A DNA stretch of 10,403 nucleotides from JBOFCS01 sp051646185 (GTDB lineage Bacteria > Actinomycetota > Actinomycetes > Mycobacteriales > Mycobacteriaceae), in the NCBI GenBank assembly GCA_051646185.1, contig JBOFCS010000098.1, forward strand, positions 1 through 10,403, given 5' to 3'. The notes under the pieces were generated by a model that worked only from the letters and a program-made list of their open reading frames with translations, was not told where the DNA came from and made no database searches. This document shows, one piece after another, positions 1 through 6,365 of this stretch. Position numbers and translations under genes: made by a program. The first letter of the stretch is position 1; each line of letters starts with the position of its first letter.

Positions 1-191
1 AACTCATGCAGGCACAAAGTGACCACCCATCCGGCAAAAACCATGATGAAAGCCCCAGCCTTGGAGCCCATCGACCCGTAGTCAGAAACCCAGGCCAAGG
101 CTCCACCGGCCAGAGCTAGCCCAATTATGCCCAGAAAAATTGGGCTAGGACGAATTGCTGATTGATGAGAACGCGAGAAGGGGATGACCAT
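1..191 (-). CDS. Site-2 protease family (M50) membrane metalloprotease, N-terminal fragment
   Basis: Only the first 63 codons are present; the gene continues past the left edge. The fragment has a short polar N-terminus (MVIPFSRSHQ...), a hydrophobic segment at about residues 17–35, a second at about 44–60, and then Leu-His-Glu just before the edge, with the next codon starting TT (Phe or Leu). A transmembrane helix ending in His-Glu is what is expected at the start of the zinc-binding HExxH motif of site-2 proteases, which cut membrane proteins within the bilayer. An in-frame TAA lies three codons upstream of the ATG, so this start is the most upstream possible. No strong ribosome binding site is visible. 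It lies 40 bp behind the 218-residue gene on the same strand and is probably co-transcribed. From memory, a site-2 protease gene (Rv0359) holds the same place near purA in M. tuberculosis. The family call rests on position plus HE; the second His lies outside the window. Confidence 0.72.
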   Translation of the reverse strand, partial: MVIPFSRSHQSAIRPSPIFLGIIGLALAGGALAWVSDYGSMGSKAGAFIMVFAGWVVTLCLHE

Positions 192-231
192 AGTTCGTTA
201 GCTTAGGCGTACCCACGGCTAGCGGAGTTAG

Positions 232-888
232 CTAGCACACCAGAAGCCACGGTTCGGTATTACGATAAAACGTAGAGCGAGTGACAAGCCGGTCCATAAG
301 TACCCCATCTCTGGTCAGCACAGCCCCCTTTGTGCCCAGTTGCACCGCCCGCCCGGTGGCCCAGGGCCGCCGCCACCGTTTCACCACCGAACCACGTACC
401 CCGGGCAGGTCGCGCATGGGCTGAACCTCAATCTGTTTTTGAGAACCAAAAAATAGTTGGGTGTCATCGACCAAACATTCACCCTCGATGAGCGTGCCTT
501 CCGGGCCAGACCAGAAAGCGCTGCCGACCAATGCCTGCCCAGTGTCATCACGGATCAAAGGTGTCTCCACCGCTGCGGCGTTGCGGGCGAAAGCGGCTGC
601 CTTGTTTCCGGTACTGAGTCCATACACTCGGGTTGCTGGGGTAGCAGTAAGGCTGACGTAAGCCAGTTCGACATGCAGTCGCTGGGTTTTTAACAACCGA
701 GTCAGAACAGCGGCCAAAGCACGATCAGTACCCAACACAATAAGTCGTGCTGTTTTTTCCTGATCTAAGGCCGGAAAATAGGCAGCGATTTCCTCTTTCG
801 TGGGAATGACCGAAGTGTGGATAACCGGCAGCTCATCCAGGGCTTTTGGTATGTCAATCTGGCCGCAGCGGACCACAAAGGACGTCAA
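232..888 (-). CDS. Conserved hypothetical protein next to purA (Rv0358-like position)
   Basis: This gene encodes 218 residues, starts with TTG and ends with TAG. The start is decided by a very good Shine-Dalgarno sequence, AAAGGAGG, 7 nt upstream. There is no signal peptide and no membrane segment, so the product should be cytoplasmic. Residues 48–80 form an alternating hydrophobic block (RLIVLGTD..LAAVLTRLL..VELAYV), residues 90–103 read GLSTGNKAAAFARN, and the C-terminal half (130–218) looks beta-rich and ends STFYRNTEPWLLVC. The GTD...LAAVL...STGN...FAR arrangement faintly resembles the catalytic domain of diacylglycerol/lipid kinases, but the GGDGT signature is absent, so this is only a fold suggestion. 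It is divergent from purA and upstream of the site-2 protease gene; the equivalent M. tuberculosis position is Rv0358, which has no assigned function. That it is a real gene is near certain; its function is unknown. Confidence 0.85.
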   Translation of the reverse strand: MTSFVVRCGQIDIPKALDELPVIHTSVIPTKEEIAAYFPALDQEKTARLIVLGTDRALAAVLTRLLKTQRLHVELAYVSLTATPATRVYGLSTGNKAAAFARNAAAVETPLIRDDTGQALVGSAFWSGPEGTLIEGECLVDDTQLFFGSQKQIEVQPMRDLPGVRGSVVKRWRRPWATGRAVQLGTKGAVLTRDGVLMDRLVTRSTFYRNTEPWLLVC

Positions 889-895
889 CCGACTT

Positions 896-903
896 CCTCC
901 TTT
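896..903 (-). promoter_or_regulatory. Strong Shine-Dalgarno fixing a TTG start
   Basis: On the minus strand this reads AAAGGAGG, a near-perfect anti-16S match, placed 7 nt before the TTG codon at 886–888. No ATG or GTG fits this ribosome binding site better. The uncommon initiator is therefore well supported for the 218-residue gene. Confidence 0.8.
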
Positions 904-937
904 CGTAGCAAATACCTCGACGATAGCGCCTTGGGCA

Positions 938-954
938 AGCTTGTCGACTAAGCT
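938..954. promoter_or_regulatory. Inverted repeat in the divergent spacer upstream of purA
   Basis: The arms AGCTT (938–942) and AAGCT (950–954) flank a 7-nt spacer that itself contains the palindrome GTCGAC (943–948). It sits near the middle of the 131-bp spacer between the minus-strand unit and purA, where a shared operator would be expected. The arms are only 5 bp, so chance is possible. A TTGACC box at 961–966 could be a purA -35 element, but no good -10 follows it. Confidence 0.25.
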
Positions 955-1019
955 CTTCTGTTGACCGACGACGTATGCCGTTAGTTAAGTGCTTATCCGC
1001 AGACTCCAGGAGAGAATCT

Positions 1020-2312
1020 ATGCCAGCAATCGTCCTCATCGGCGCCCAGTGGGGCGACGAGGGCAAAGGCAAAGCTACGGACCTTCTTGGTGGTCGAGTG
1101 CAGTGGGTGGTGCGCTACCAAGGAGGCAACAACGCTGGTCACACCGTGGTGTTACCGAGCGGTGAAAACTTCGCTTTGCATCTCATCCCCTCTGGAATCC
1201 TGACTCCCGGGGTCACCAACGTCATTGGCAATGGTGTTGTTGTTGATCCAGGTGTGTTGCTCACTGAGCTTAAGGGCCTCGAAGATCGTGGTGTGGATAC
1301 CAGCAAGTTACTGCTCTCTGCTGACGCGCACCTACTGATGCCTTATCACGTCGCTATCGACAAGGTCACCGAACGTTTCCTCGGTTCCAAAAAAATAGGT
1401 ACCACCGGGCGCGGTATCGGCCCCTGCTACCAGGACAAGATTGCTCGTATCGGGATCCGGGTGGCGGACGTTCTTGATGAAAAAATCCTCACCCATAAGG
1501 TTGAGGCAGCGCTTGAGTTTAAAAATCAGGTGCTCTCGAAGATTTATAACCGTCGTGCTTTAGACCCACATCAGGTTGTGGAGGAAGTGCTGGAGCAGGC
1601 AGAAAGTTTTAAACATCGGATTGCCGATACCCGGTTACAGCTCAATCAGGCACTTGAGCGTGGTGAAACAGTCTTACTTGAGGGCTCACAGGGCACTTTG
1701 CTTGATGTGGACCACGGCACATACCCATTTGTCACCTCATCAAACCCCACTTCCGGTGGTGCTTCGGTGGGTTCAGGTATTGGCCCAACAAAAATCACCA
1801 CGGTTTTGGGTATCCTTAAGGCTTACACAACACGGGTGGGTTCGGGGCCTTTCCCCACCGAGTTGTTCGACGAGAACGGCGCTTACCTAGCGAAGACGGG
1901 TGGCGAGGTAGGAGTTACCACTGGGCGGGCCCGTCGTTGCGGCTGGTTTGATGCGGTGATCGCCCGGTACGCCACCCGCGTTAACGGTATTACCGATTAC
2001 TTCCTCACCAAGCTGGATGTACTTTCCAGTCTGGAAACCATCCCTATTTGTGTTGCTTATGAGGTGGACGGGGTACGTACTGACGATATGCCGATGACAC
2101 AAACCGATATCCATCATGTCAAGCCTATTTATGAGCAGATGCCAGGCTGGTGGGAAGATATTTCGGGTGCCCGTTCCTTCGAAGAACTTCCAGTGAATGC
2201 TCAGAACTATGTACTGAGGCTGGAAGAGCTTTCTGGTGCCCATATTTCGTGTATAGGCGTGGGGCCTGGTCGTGATGAAACTATTGTTCGCCGGGATGTG
2301 CTGGGGCGCTAA
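1020..2312 (+). CDS. purA: Adenylosuccinate synthetase
   Basis: This cytoplasmic enzyme joins IMP and aspartate with GTP to give adenylosuccinate, the first committed step from IMP to AMP. The 430 residues match the usual length (about 430). The GTP loop is GDEGKGK at 12–18, with the catalytic base Asp13 and the catalytic His41 (NNAGHT) both at the expected positions. Further family segments are TTGRGIGPCYQDK, EGSQGTLLDVDHGTYP, TSSNPTSGG and the late TTGRARRCGWFD stretch. The start is the ATG at 1020, 7 nt behind an AGGAGA-type ribosome binding site. The reading frame extends 15 codons further upstream to another ATG at 975, but that start lacks a good site and would add residues before the conserved MPAIVLIGAQWGDEG opening. 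It is transcribed away from the 218-residue gene, and a thioesterase gene follows 77 bp downstream. No intact rho-independent terminator is visible between them. Confidence 0.98.
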   Translation: MPAIVLIGAQWGDEGKGKATDLLGGRVQWVVRYQGGNNAGHTVVLPSGENFALHLIPSGILTPGVTNVIGNGVVVDPGVLLTELKGLEDRGVDTSKLLLSADAHLLMPYHVAIDKVTERFLGSKKIGTTGRGIGPCYQDKIARIGIRVADVLDEKILTHKVEAALEFKNQVLSKIYNRRALDPHQVVEEVLEQAESFKHRIADTRLQLNQALERGETVLLEGSQGTLLDVDHGTYPFVTSSNPTSGGASVGSGIGPTKITTVLGILKAYTTRVGSGPFPTELFDENGAYLAKTGGEVGVTTGRARRCGWFDAVIARYATRVNGITDYFLTKLDVLSSLETIPICVAYEVDGVRTDDMPMTQTDIHHVKPIYEQMPGWWEDISGARSFEELPVNAQNYVLRLEELSGAHISCIGVGPGRDETIVRRDVLGR

Positions 2313-2389
2313 AGCCGGTTGCCTGGGCTTGGGAATTTGACAATCTGGGGGCAGAGTTCAGGGGCGCTGATGCAGCCGGATAGGTTTCC

Positions 2390-3028
2390 ATGGTGAACGA
2401 AATAAACGCCGAAACCGACACCGAGTACAACCGGCATGGTGGGTTTCCAAAATACACCGCAGCTCAGGTTGGCCCGGAATATGGGCGATTTGTTGAAGCG
2501 ATGCGTCAACTTCAGGATTTGGCTGTCTCGATAAATCCCACACCAGAAGCCACCGAGCAGGCCACGGCGAAGGTGGAAGAGCTTGTTGAATTATTGACCC
2601 CTTTTGTTGCCCCGGAGGGGGTTGCGGTAGCAGGACGTGCTGTTGAATTACCTGGCCGGGGTAGCCTGCTGATGCTGCCCTGGACGATTGAACGCTTTGA
2701 TGCTGAAGGTGTTCGGACCACAGGGGTATTCCGACGTTTCCATTTGGGAGGCAATGCTGCCGCCCACGGTGGGGTGCTTCCGCTGCTTTTTGACGATCTC
2801 TTTGGCATGATCATGTATGCCAATAAACGGCCGATCAGCCGAACTGCTTTTCTGCATATTAACTATCGAAAAGTGACCCCTCTGAATATACAGCTTTTTG
2901 TCCAGGGGCAGATTGATCGTATTGACGGCCGAAAGGCTTTTGTCTCAGCTACATTGACCGATACTGATGGTGCAGTACTTGCTGATTGTGAGGCTCTCAT
3001 GGTCCAGTTGCTACCCGGTCAGCCGTAA
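2390..3028 (+). CDS. PaaI-family hotdog thioesterase-like protein
   Basis: This 212-residue cytoplasmic protein has a helical N-terminal part (about 25–75) and a C-terminal hotdog domain (about 95–208). The PaaI/4HBT pattern is visible as HGGVLPLLFDDLFGM at 126–140, where the HGG plus acidic residue on the long helix is the family hallmark, and as TAFLHINYRKVTPL at 152–165, the following edge strand. Members hydrolyse acyl-CoA thioesters; the substrate cannot be read from the sequence. An in-frame TAG lies 9 nt before the ATG, so the start is that ATG or the GTG directly after it. The ribosome binding site is poor (GGATAGG). It is probably read through from purA 77 bp upstream. From memory, a protein of similar size (Rv0356c) follows purA in M. 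tuberculosis, so the pairing is old. The extra N-terminal 90 residues make it longer than a stand-alone hotdog protein of about 140 residues. Confidence 0.85.
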   Translation: MVNEINAETDTEYNRHGGFPKYTAAQVGPEYGRFVEAMRQLQDLAVSINPTPEATEQATAKVEELVELLTPFVAPEGVAVAGRAVELPGRGSLLMLPWTIERFDAEGVRTTGVFRRFHLGGNAAAHGGVLPLLFDDLFGMIMYANKRPISRTAFLHINYRKVTPLNIQLFVQGQIDRIDGRKAFVSATLTDTDGAVLADCEALMVQLLPGQP

Positions 3029-3051
3029 CTAAGCCGATCTTGGCTCAATAA

Positions 3052-3075
3052 TCAGTTTTAGTCACTTCAGTTTTA
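3052..3075. repeat. Tandem 9-nt direct repeat upstream of the secreted-protein gene
   Basis: TCAGTTTTA occurs at 3052–3060 and again at 3067–3075, a 15-nt period, 41 nt before the start codon at 3116. The second copy runs into TAAAGT (3074–3079), a fair -10-like hexamer. The pair could be two half-sites of a regulator overlapping the promoter, or chance in AT-rich DNA. Confidence 0.35.
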
Positions 3076-3115
3076 AAGTGTTTGACGATCAAATATTGGT
3101 AGGGAGAGTCGATTA

Positions 3116-4558
3116 ATGCCATTGAACCGGTCAAAAACTTGTATTCTATTGCTGACAATTATTACGGCCATCGGGTTTGCCCCTGGTCTGGCCCTGGCGC
3201 AAACTGCCTTAGGTGAACCGGCCAATGCTAATCCTTTTTTGGGGCCATCGGGAACTTCCACCATGCATGGGGATGCAGGCTCTTCAGATGTCACCCCCTT
3301 TGCCGGTCCTGAAGTTAATAACCTTGAAGTAACGGTTATTCCGCTTCTTTCGGCTTGCCCGACTTTGTTGCAAGGTTCAGACTCTTTGGTGGTTGCTTTG
3401 TGCACGGCAATTGCAGGGCAGATACCGCAGGTTCATCTGATTGATTCAGCACGAACGGGTGTTGTGGCCGATGCCTCCTTGGCTCAGTTGGATCTTACAA
3501 AGGGTAGTTTATTGGGCGGTGTGTATGCCTATTTGGACAATGAAGACCGACTTGTGGTCGTCGATGGAAGTCGCCACCTATTAAAAATCTCGCATCAGTT
3601 GAGAGATAGTGGCCAGTGGCAGTTGATTTCGGAAGATTTTGCTGACCTGACTGCTGTCATTCCTCCTGAAGATTCGGTTGTGGGAATTGCACCAGACTGG
3701 AGTGGAAATATTTGGTTTGCGACAAGTAATGGTGTGGTTGGTTTTGTCGATCGGTATGGAAACGCGCATACTTTCGGCCTTCCCTCAGAAGAGCGGGTAG
3801 GAAATAGCATTTCAACTTCCCCTAAGGGAGTTTTGGTAGCAACTACTGAAGCGCTCTATCAGTTTTCAATAAACGAAGAAGGCAATCCTCGTTTAGATTG
3901 GCGTCAAAAGTATGATCGTGGCTCTGCGCGGAAGCCTGGACAATTAAGCTGGGGGACAGGTTCCACGCCAACATATTTTGGTCCAAAAACTGGATATGAG
4001 TACTCGACCATTGTAGATAACTCAGATGATTTAGTGTCTCTCTTAGTGTTTCGTTCAAAAGATGGTGAACTTATTTGTCAACAGCCAGTACTCGCTGAAA
4101 GTGGGGCTGGAAGTGAAAACTCGCCTATTGGGGTAGGAAACTCGGTGATTGTTGCTAGCACTTATGGCTATCCTTATCCAGCGGTTCCTGATTTTGCTGG
4201 TTCTTCCGAGCCTGCATCAGCACCATTTTTTGGAGGTATGACTCGGATAGATGTCGAAGACGAGGGAATGGGATGTCACACGGTATGGGATAATGCATTA
4301 CGTAGTTCCGCTGTTCCGCATCTTTCCCTTGCAGATGGTCTTATTTACACAGTACTGCGAGATGGGGCAGACTCCACTACCATATTAGATAAATTTCTTT
4401 TTACAGCAGTAGATTTCGATAATGGAAGCATTGTGCATACCCATCCCCTTCCTGGGACGGCGCTGAATGATACTTTGCAGATGTCTGGGCTTGTCACTTC
4501 TCAGCATAGTTATTTACAAGGAACGATAACTGGGATACTTTCGATGCACTCAAAGTAA
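3116..4558 (+). CDS. Secreted protein of unknown function, probable beta-propeller
   Basis: The gene encodes 480 residues with a good start: AGGGAGAG ends 7 nt before the ATG. Residues 1–28 form a Sec signal peptide (basic N-terminus, hydrophobic core, ALA|QT cleavage). Cys9 sits before the hydrophobic core and there is no lipobox, so it should be released or wall-associated. A Pro/Gly/Ser-rich linker (30–70) precedes a body of repeated beta strands with turns such as DNEDRLVVVDG (141–151), PDWSGNIWFATSNGVVGFVD (193–212), SPKGVLVATTEALYQF (235–250), SKDGELIC (314–321) and ADGLIYTVL (406–414), the pattern of a propeller with PQQ/WD-like blades. Four cysteines remain in the mature part (81, 96, 321, 387), enough for two disulfides. 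Motifs such as WRQKYDRGSARKPGQLS look strongly constrained, so a conserved family is likely, but I cannot assign a name or ligand. The gene is clearly AT-richer than purA (hand count 44 G+C in 120 nt at 3961–4080). Confidence 0.82.
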   Translation: MPLNRSKTCILLLTIITAIGFAPGLALAQTALGEPANANPFLGPSGTSTMHGDAGSSDVTPFAGPEVNNLEVTVIPLLSACPTLLQGSDSLVVALCTAIAGQIPQVHLIDSARTGVVADASLAQLDLTKGSLLGGVYAYLDNEDRLVVVDGSRHLLKISHQLRDSGQWQLISEDFADLTAVIPPEDSVVGIAPDWSGNIWFATSNGVVGFVDRYGNAHTFGLPSEERVGNSISTSPKGVLVATTEALYQFSINEEGNPRLDWRQKYDRGSARKPGQLSWGTGSTPTYFGPKTGYEYSTIVDNSDDLVSLLVFRSKDGELICQQPVLAESGAGSENSPIGVGNSVIVASTYGYPYPAVPDFAGSSEPASAPFFGGMTRIDVEDEGMGCHTVWDNALRSSAVPHLSLADGLIYTVLRDGADSTTILDKFLFTAVDFDNGSIVHTHPLPGTALNDTLQMSGLVTSQHSYLQGTITGILSMHSK

Positions 4559-4627
4559 TTGCCTCTAAATAGTAGATTTATTGTTAGCACGTTATGAACA
4601 CAACAAGGTCGTAGTTACAACAGCAGT

Positions 4628-4633
4628 TATAGT
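4628..4633 (+). promoter_or_regulatory. Candidate -10 element for purT
   Basis: TATAGT matches five of six positions of the TATAAT consensus and lies 50 nt before the purT ATG in the 125-bp gap after the secreted-protein gene. No convincing -35 box lies 16–18 nt upstream, which is common in actinobacterial promoters. The purT ribosome binding site GAGAGGA (4671–4677) sits 6 nt before the start. The rest of the gap shows no terminator. Confidence 0.35.
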
Positions 4634-4683
4634 TTTGGTGCCGCCATTACTAGGTACCTCATGATGGACTGAGAGGAACTTCT

Positions 4684-5883
4684 ATGTCACGAATTGGAAC
4701 GCCACTAAGCCCCGGAGCAACAAAAGTGATGTTGCTTGGTGCTGGCGAGCTAGGCAAAGAAGTCATTATCGCTTTTCAGCGTTTAGGTGTGGAAGTTATT
4801 GCTGTAGATCGGTATCCAAATGCACCAGGGCATCAAGTGGCGCACCGCAGTCACGTTGTTGACATGAGCGACCCACAAGCGCTCATCGCGGTTATCGAAA
4901 AAGAACAACCACATTATGTTGTTCCTGAGATTGAAGCGATTGCGACACAGGCTTTGGCTGAGGTAGCCGATCGCGGTTTCAGTGAGGTTATTCCCACAGC
5001 CCGAGCGACCCAGTTGACGATGAATCGGGAAGGTATTCGTCGATTGGCAGCTGAGGAGTTGGGGTTACCCACTTCGCCTTACGCTTTTGCGGATTCTCTT
5101 GCTGAACTTGAACAATGTGCGCAGCAGGTGGGTTTCCCTTGTGTAGTGAAGCCGGTTATGTCATCGTCCGGCAAAGGGCAATCGGTACTGCATAGTGCAG
5201 CTGATGTGACATTGGCTTGGGAACATGCTTTAGCTGGGGGGCGGGTCAATCACGGTCGAGTTATTGTTGAAGGATTTGTTGACTTCGATTATGAGATAAC
5301 ACAATTAACGGTACGGGCAGTGGGAGATACTGGAGAGCTACACGTACATTTTTGTGAACCGATAGGGCACCTGCAAGCTGATGGAGATTACATTGAATCC
5401 TGGCAGCCGCAAGCGATGAGCGACATTGCACAAGACGCTGCCCGGTCAATAGCTGCCAGAGTGGTCACAGCGTTGGGCGGGCGCGGTATTTTTGGGGTAG
5501 AACTTTTTGTTAAAGGTGACGATGTGTACTTCTCTGAAGTAAGCCCGCGTCCCCATGATACTGGGCTAGTAACTCTTGGTACACAACGACTTTCGGAATT
5601 TGAACTTCATGCACGCGCCATCCTGGGGCTCCCGGTGGATACCGTACTCATTTCTCCTGGTGCTTCGGCAGTTATTTATGGGGCAGTGGATGCAGTGGGT
5701 ATTAGTTTTGATGGGGTTGCACAAGCTTTGCTTACCCCTGAAACGGATTTAAGGTTATTTGGTAAACCAGAAAGTTTTTGTAAAAGGCGTATGGGGGTGG
5801 CTATTTCCACTGCTGAAGATGTGGAGACCGCACGTCAACGGGCCCGGCATGCGGCAAGTCTAGTGCATCCCGTGGTGCCATGA
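4684..5883 (+). CDS. purT: Formate-dependent phosphoribosylglycinamide formyltransferase 2
   Basis: PurT makes formyl-GAR from GAR, formate and ATP, replacing the folate-dependent PurN step of purine synthesis. The 399 residues match the usual length (about 392) and form an ATP-grasp enzyme. The N-terminal domain has GAGELGKE at 19–26 and PEIEAIAT at 81–88, giving Glu22 and Glu82 at the GAR-binding positions known from the E. coli enzyme. The central part has KPVMSSSGKGQS at 156–167 for ATP, and Mg-binding glutamates are at Glu273 (FGVE) and Glu285 in EVSPRPHDTG. The start is the ATG with GAGAGGA upstream. The stop TGA overlaps the next gene's ATG, so the two are translationally coupled. From memory, purT lies close to a rhodanese and metZ in M. 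tuberculosis; here three genes (DUF456, fprA and a membrane protein) separate them. Confidence 0.97.
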   Translation: MSRIGTPLSPGATKVMLLGAGELGKEVIIAFQRLGVEVIAVDRYPNAPGHQVAHRSHVVDMSDPQALIAVIEKEQPHYVVPEIEAIATQALAEVADRGFSEVIPTARATQLTMNREGIRRLAAEELGLPTSPYAFADSLAELEQCAQQVGFPCVVKPVMSSSGKGQSVLHSAADVTLAWEHALAGGRVNHGRVIVEGFVDFDYEITQLTVRAVGDTGELHVHFCEPIGHLQADGDYIESWQPQAMSDIAQDAARSIAARVVTALGGRGIFGVELFVKGDDVYFSEVSPRPHDTGLVTLGTQRLSEFELHARAILGLPVDTVLISPGASAVIYGAVDAVGISFDGVAQALLTPETDLRLFGKPESFCKRRMGVAISTAEDVETARQRARHAASLVHPVVP

Positions 5884-6359
5884 TGACTGCCAATATTGTT
5901 ATTGGGGTGATCATATTCTGTGGGCTGGTGGGCATTGTATTGCCCATTATTCCCGGAGTGGTGCTGGTGTTTGGGGGCATTACCGCTTGGGCAATTATGC
6001 AAGGCTCGGCAACAGGCTGGCTAGTCTTTGCTGTATGCACAGGCCTGCTTGTTATCTCGGGAATCATTAAGTACACCTGGCCAGGTCAAAAAATGCGTGC
6101 CGCAGGTGTAGCAAAAACGTCGGTAATGGTGGGGGCTTTAGCGGGTATCGTTGGTTTCTTTGTTATTCCAGTGATTGGGCTCTTTATTGGCTTCATCGCC
6201 GGTGTTTTTGCTGCCGAGTTTTATCGACAAGAAGATACCGCCAAAGCTTGGACGTCTACCATCCATGCAGCTAAAGCTGTTGGAATATCAATACTGATCG
6301 AGCTTTTTGGGGCCCTCGTTGCTTCCGCCATCTGGTTGGTGGCAGCAATAGCTGCCTAG
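5880..6359 (+). CDS. DUF456-type small integral membrane protein
   Basis: The 159 residues are almost all hydrophobic, with about four membrane-embedded stretches at roughly 5–38, 45–64, 81–114 and 133–157. The two halves repeat a helical hairpin theme: GLVGIVLPIIPGVVLVFGG at 15–33 and GIVGFFVIPVIGLFIGFIAG at 89–108, each with a Pro/Gly turn, followed by an acidic AAEF. That internal duplication and the LPIIPG motif are typical of the DUF456 family, whose function is unknown. The ATG overlaps the purT TGA as ATGATGA, so either of two adjacent Met codons could start it. There is no separate ribosome binding site, which points to coupled translation. Its stop lies within the palindrome TAGGCCTA and is only 6 bp from the end of the convergent fprA. 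Nothing suggests a direct role in purine synthesis beyond co-transcription. Confidence 0.85.
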   Translation: MMTANIVIGVIIFCGLVGIVLPIIPGVVLVFGGITAWAIMQGSATGWLVFAVCTGLLVISGIIKYTWPGQKMRAAGVAKTSVMVGALAGIVGFFVIPVIGLFIGFIAGVFAAEFYRQEDTAKAWTSTIHAAKAVGISILIELFGALVASAIWLVAAIAA

Positions 6360-6365
6360 GCCTAA

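Noticed and set aside
975..1019. N-terminal extension of purA from an upstream ATG
   Set aside because: It adds 15 residues before the conserved MPAIVLIGAQWGDEG opening and lacks a ribosome binding site; the ATG at 1020 has a good one, and it places Asp13 and His41 at their known positions.
2312..2330. Hairpin AAGCC...GGCTT after purA as a terminator
   Set aside because: The stem has five pairs with a 9-nt loop and is not followed by a T-run.
2337..2342. Perfect TTGACA box as a promoter for the thioesterase gene
   Set aside because: No -10-like sequence lies 15–19 nt downstream; that stretch is G-rich.
3031..3046. Hairpin AGCCG...TGGCT after the thioesterase gene as a terminator
   Set aside because: It is a short stem with one G-T pair, followed by mixed sequence rather than a T tract.
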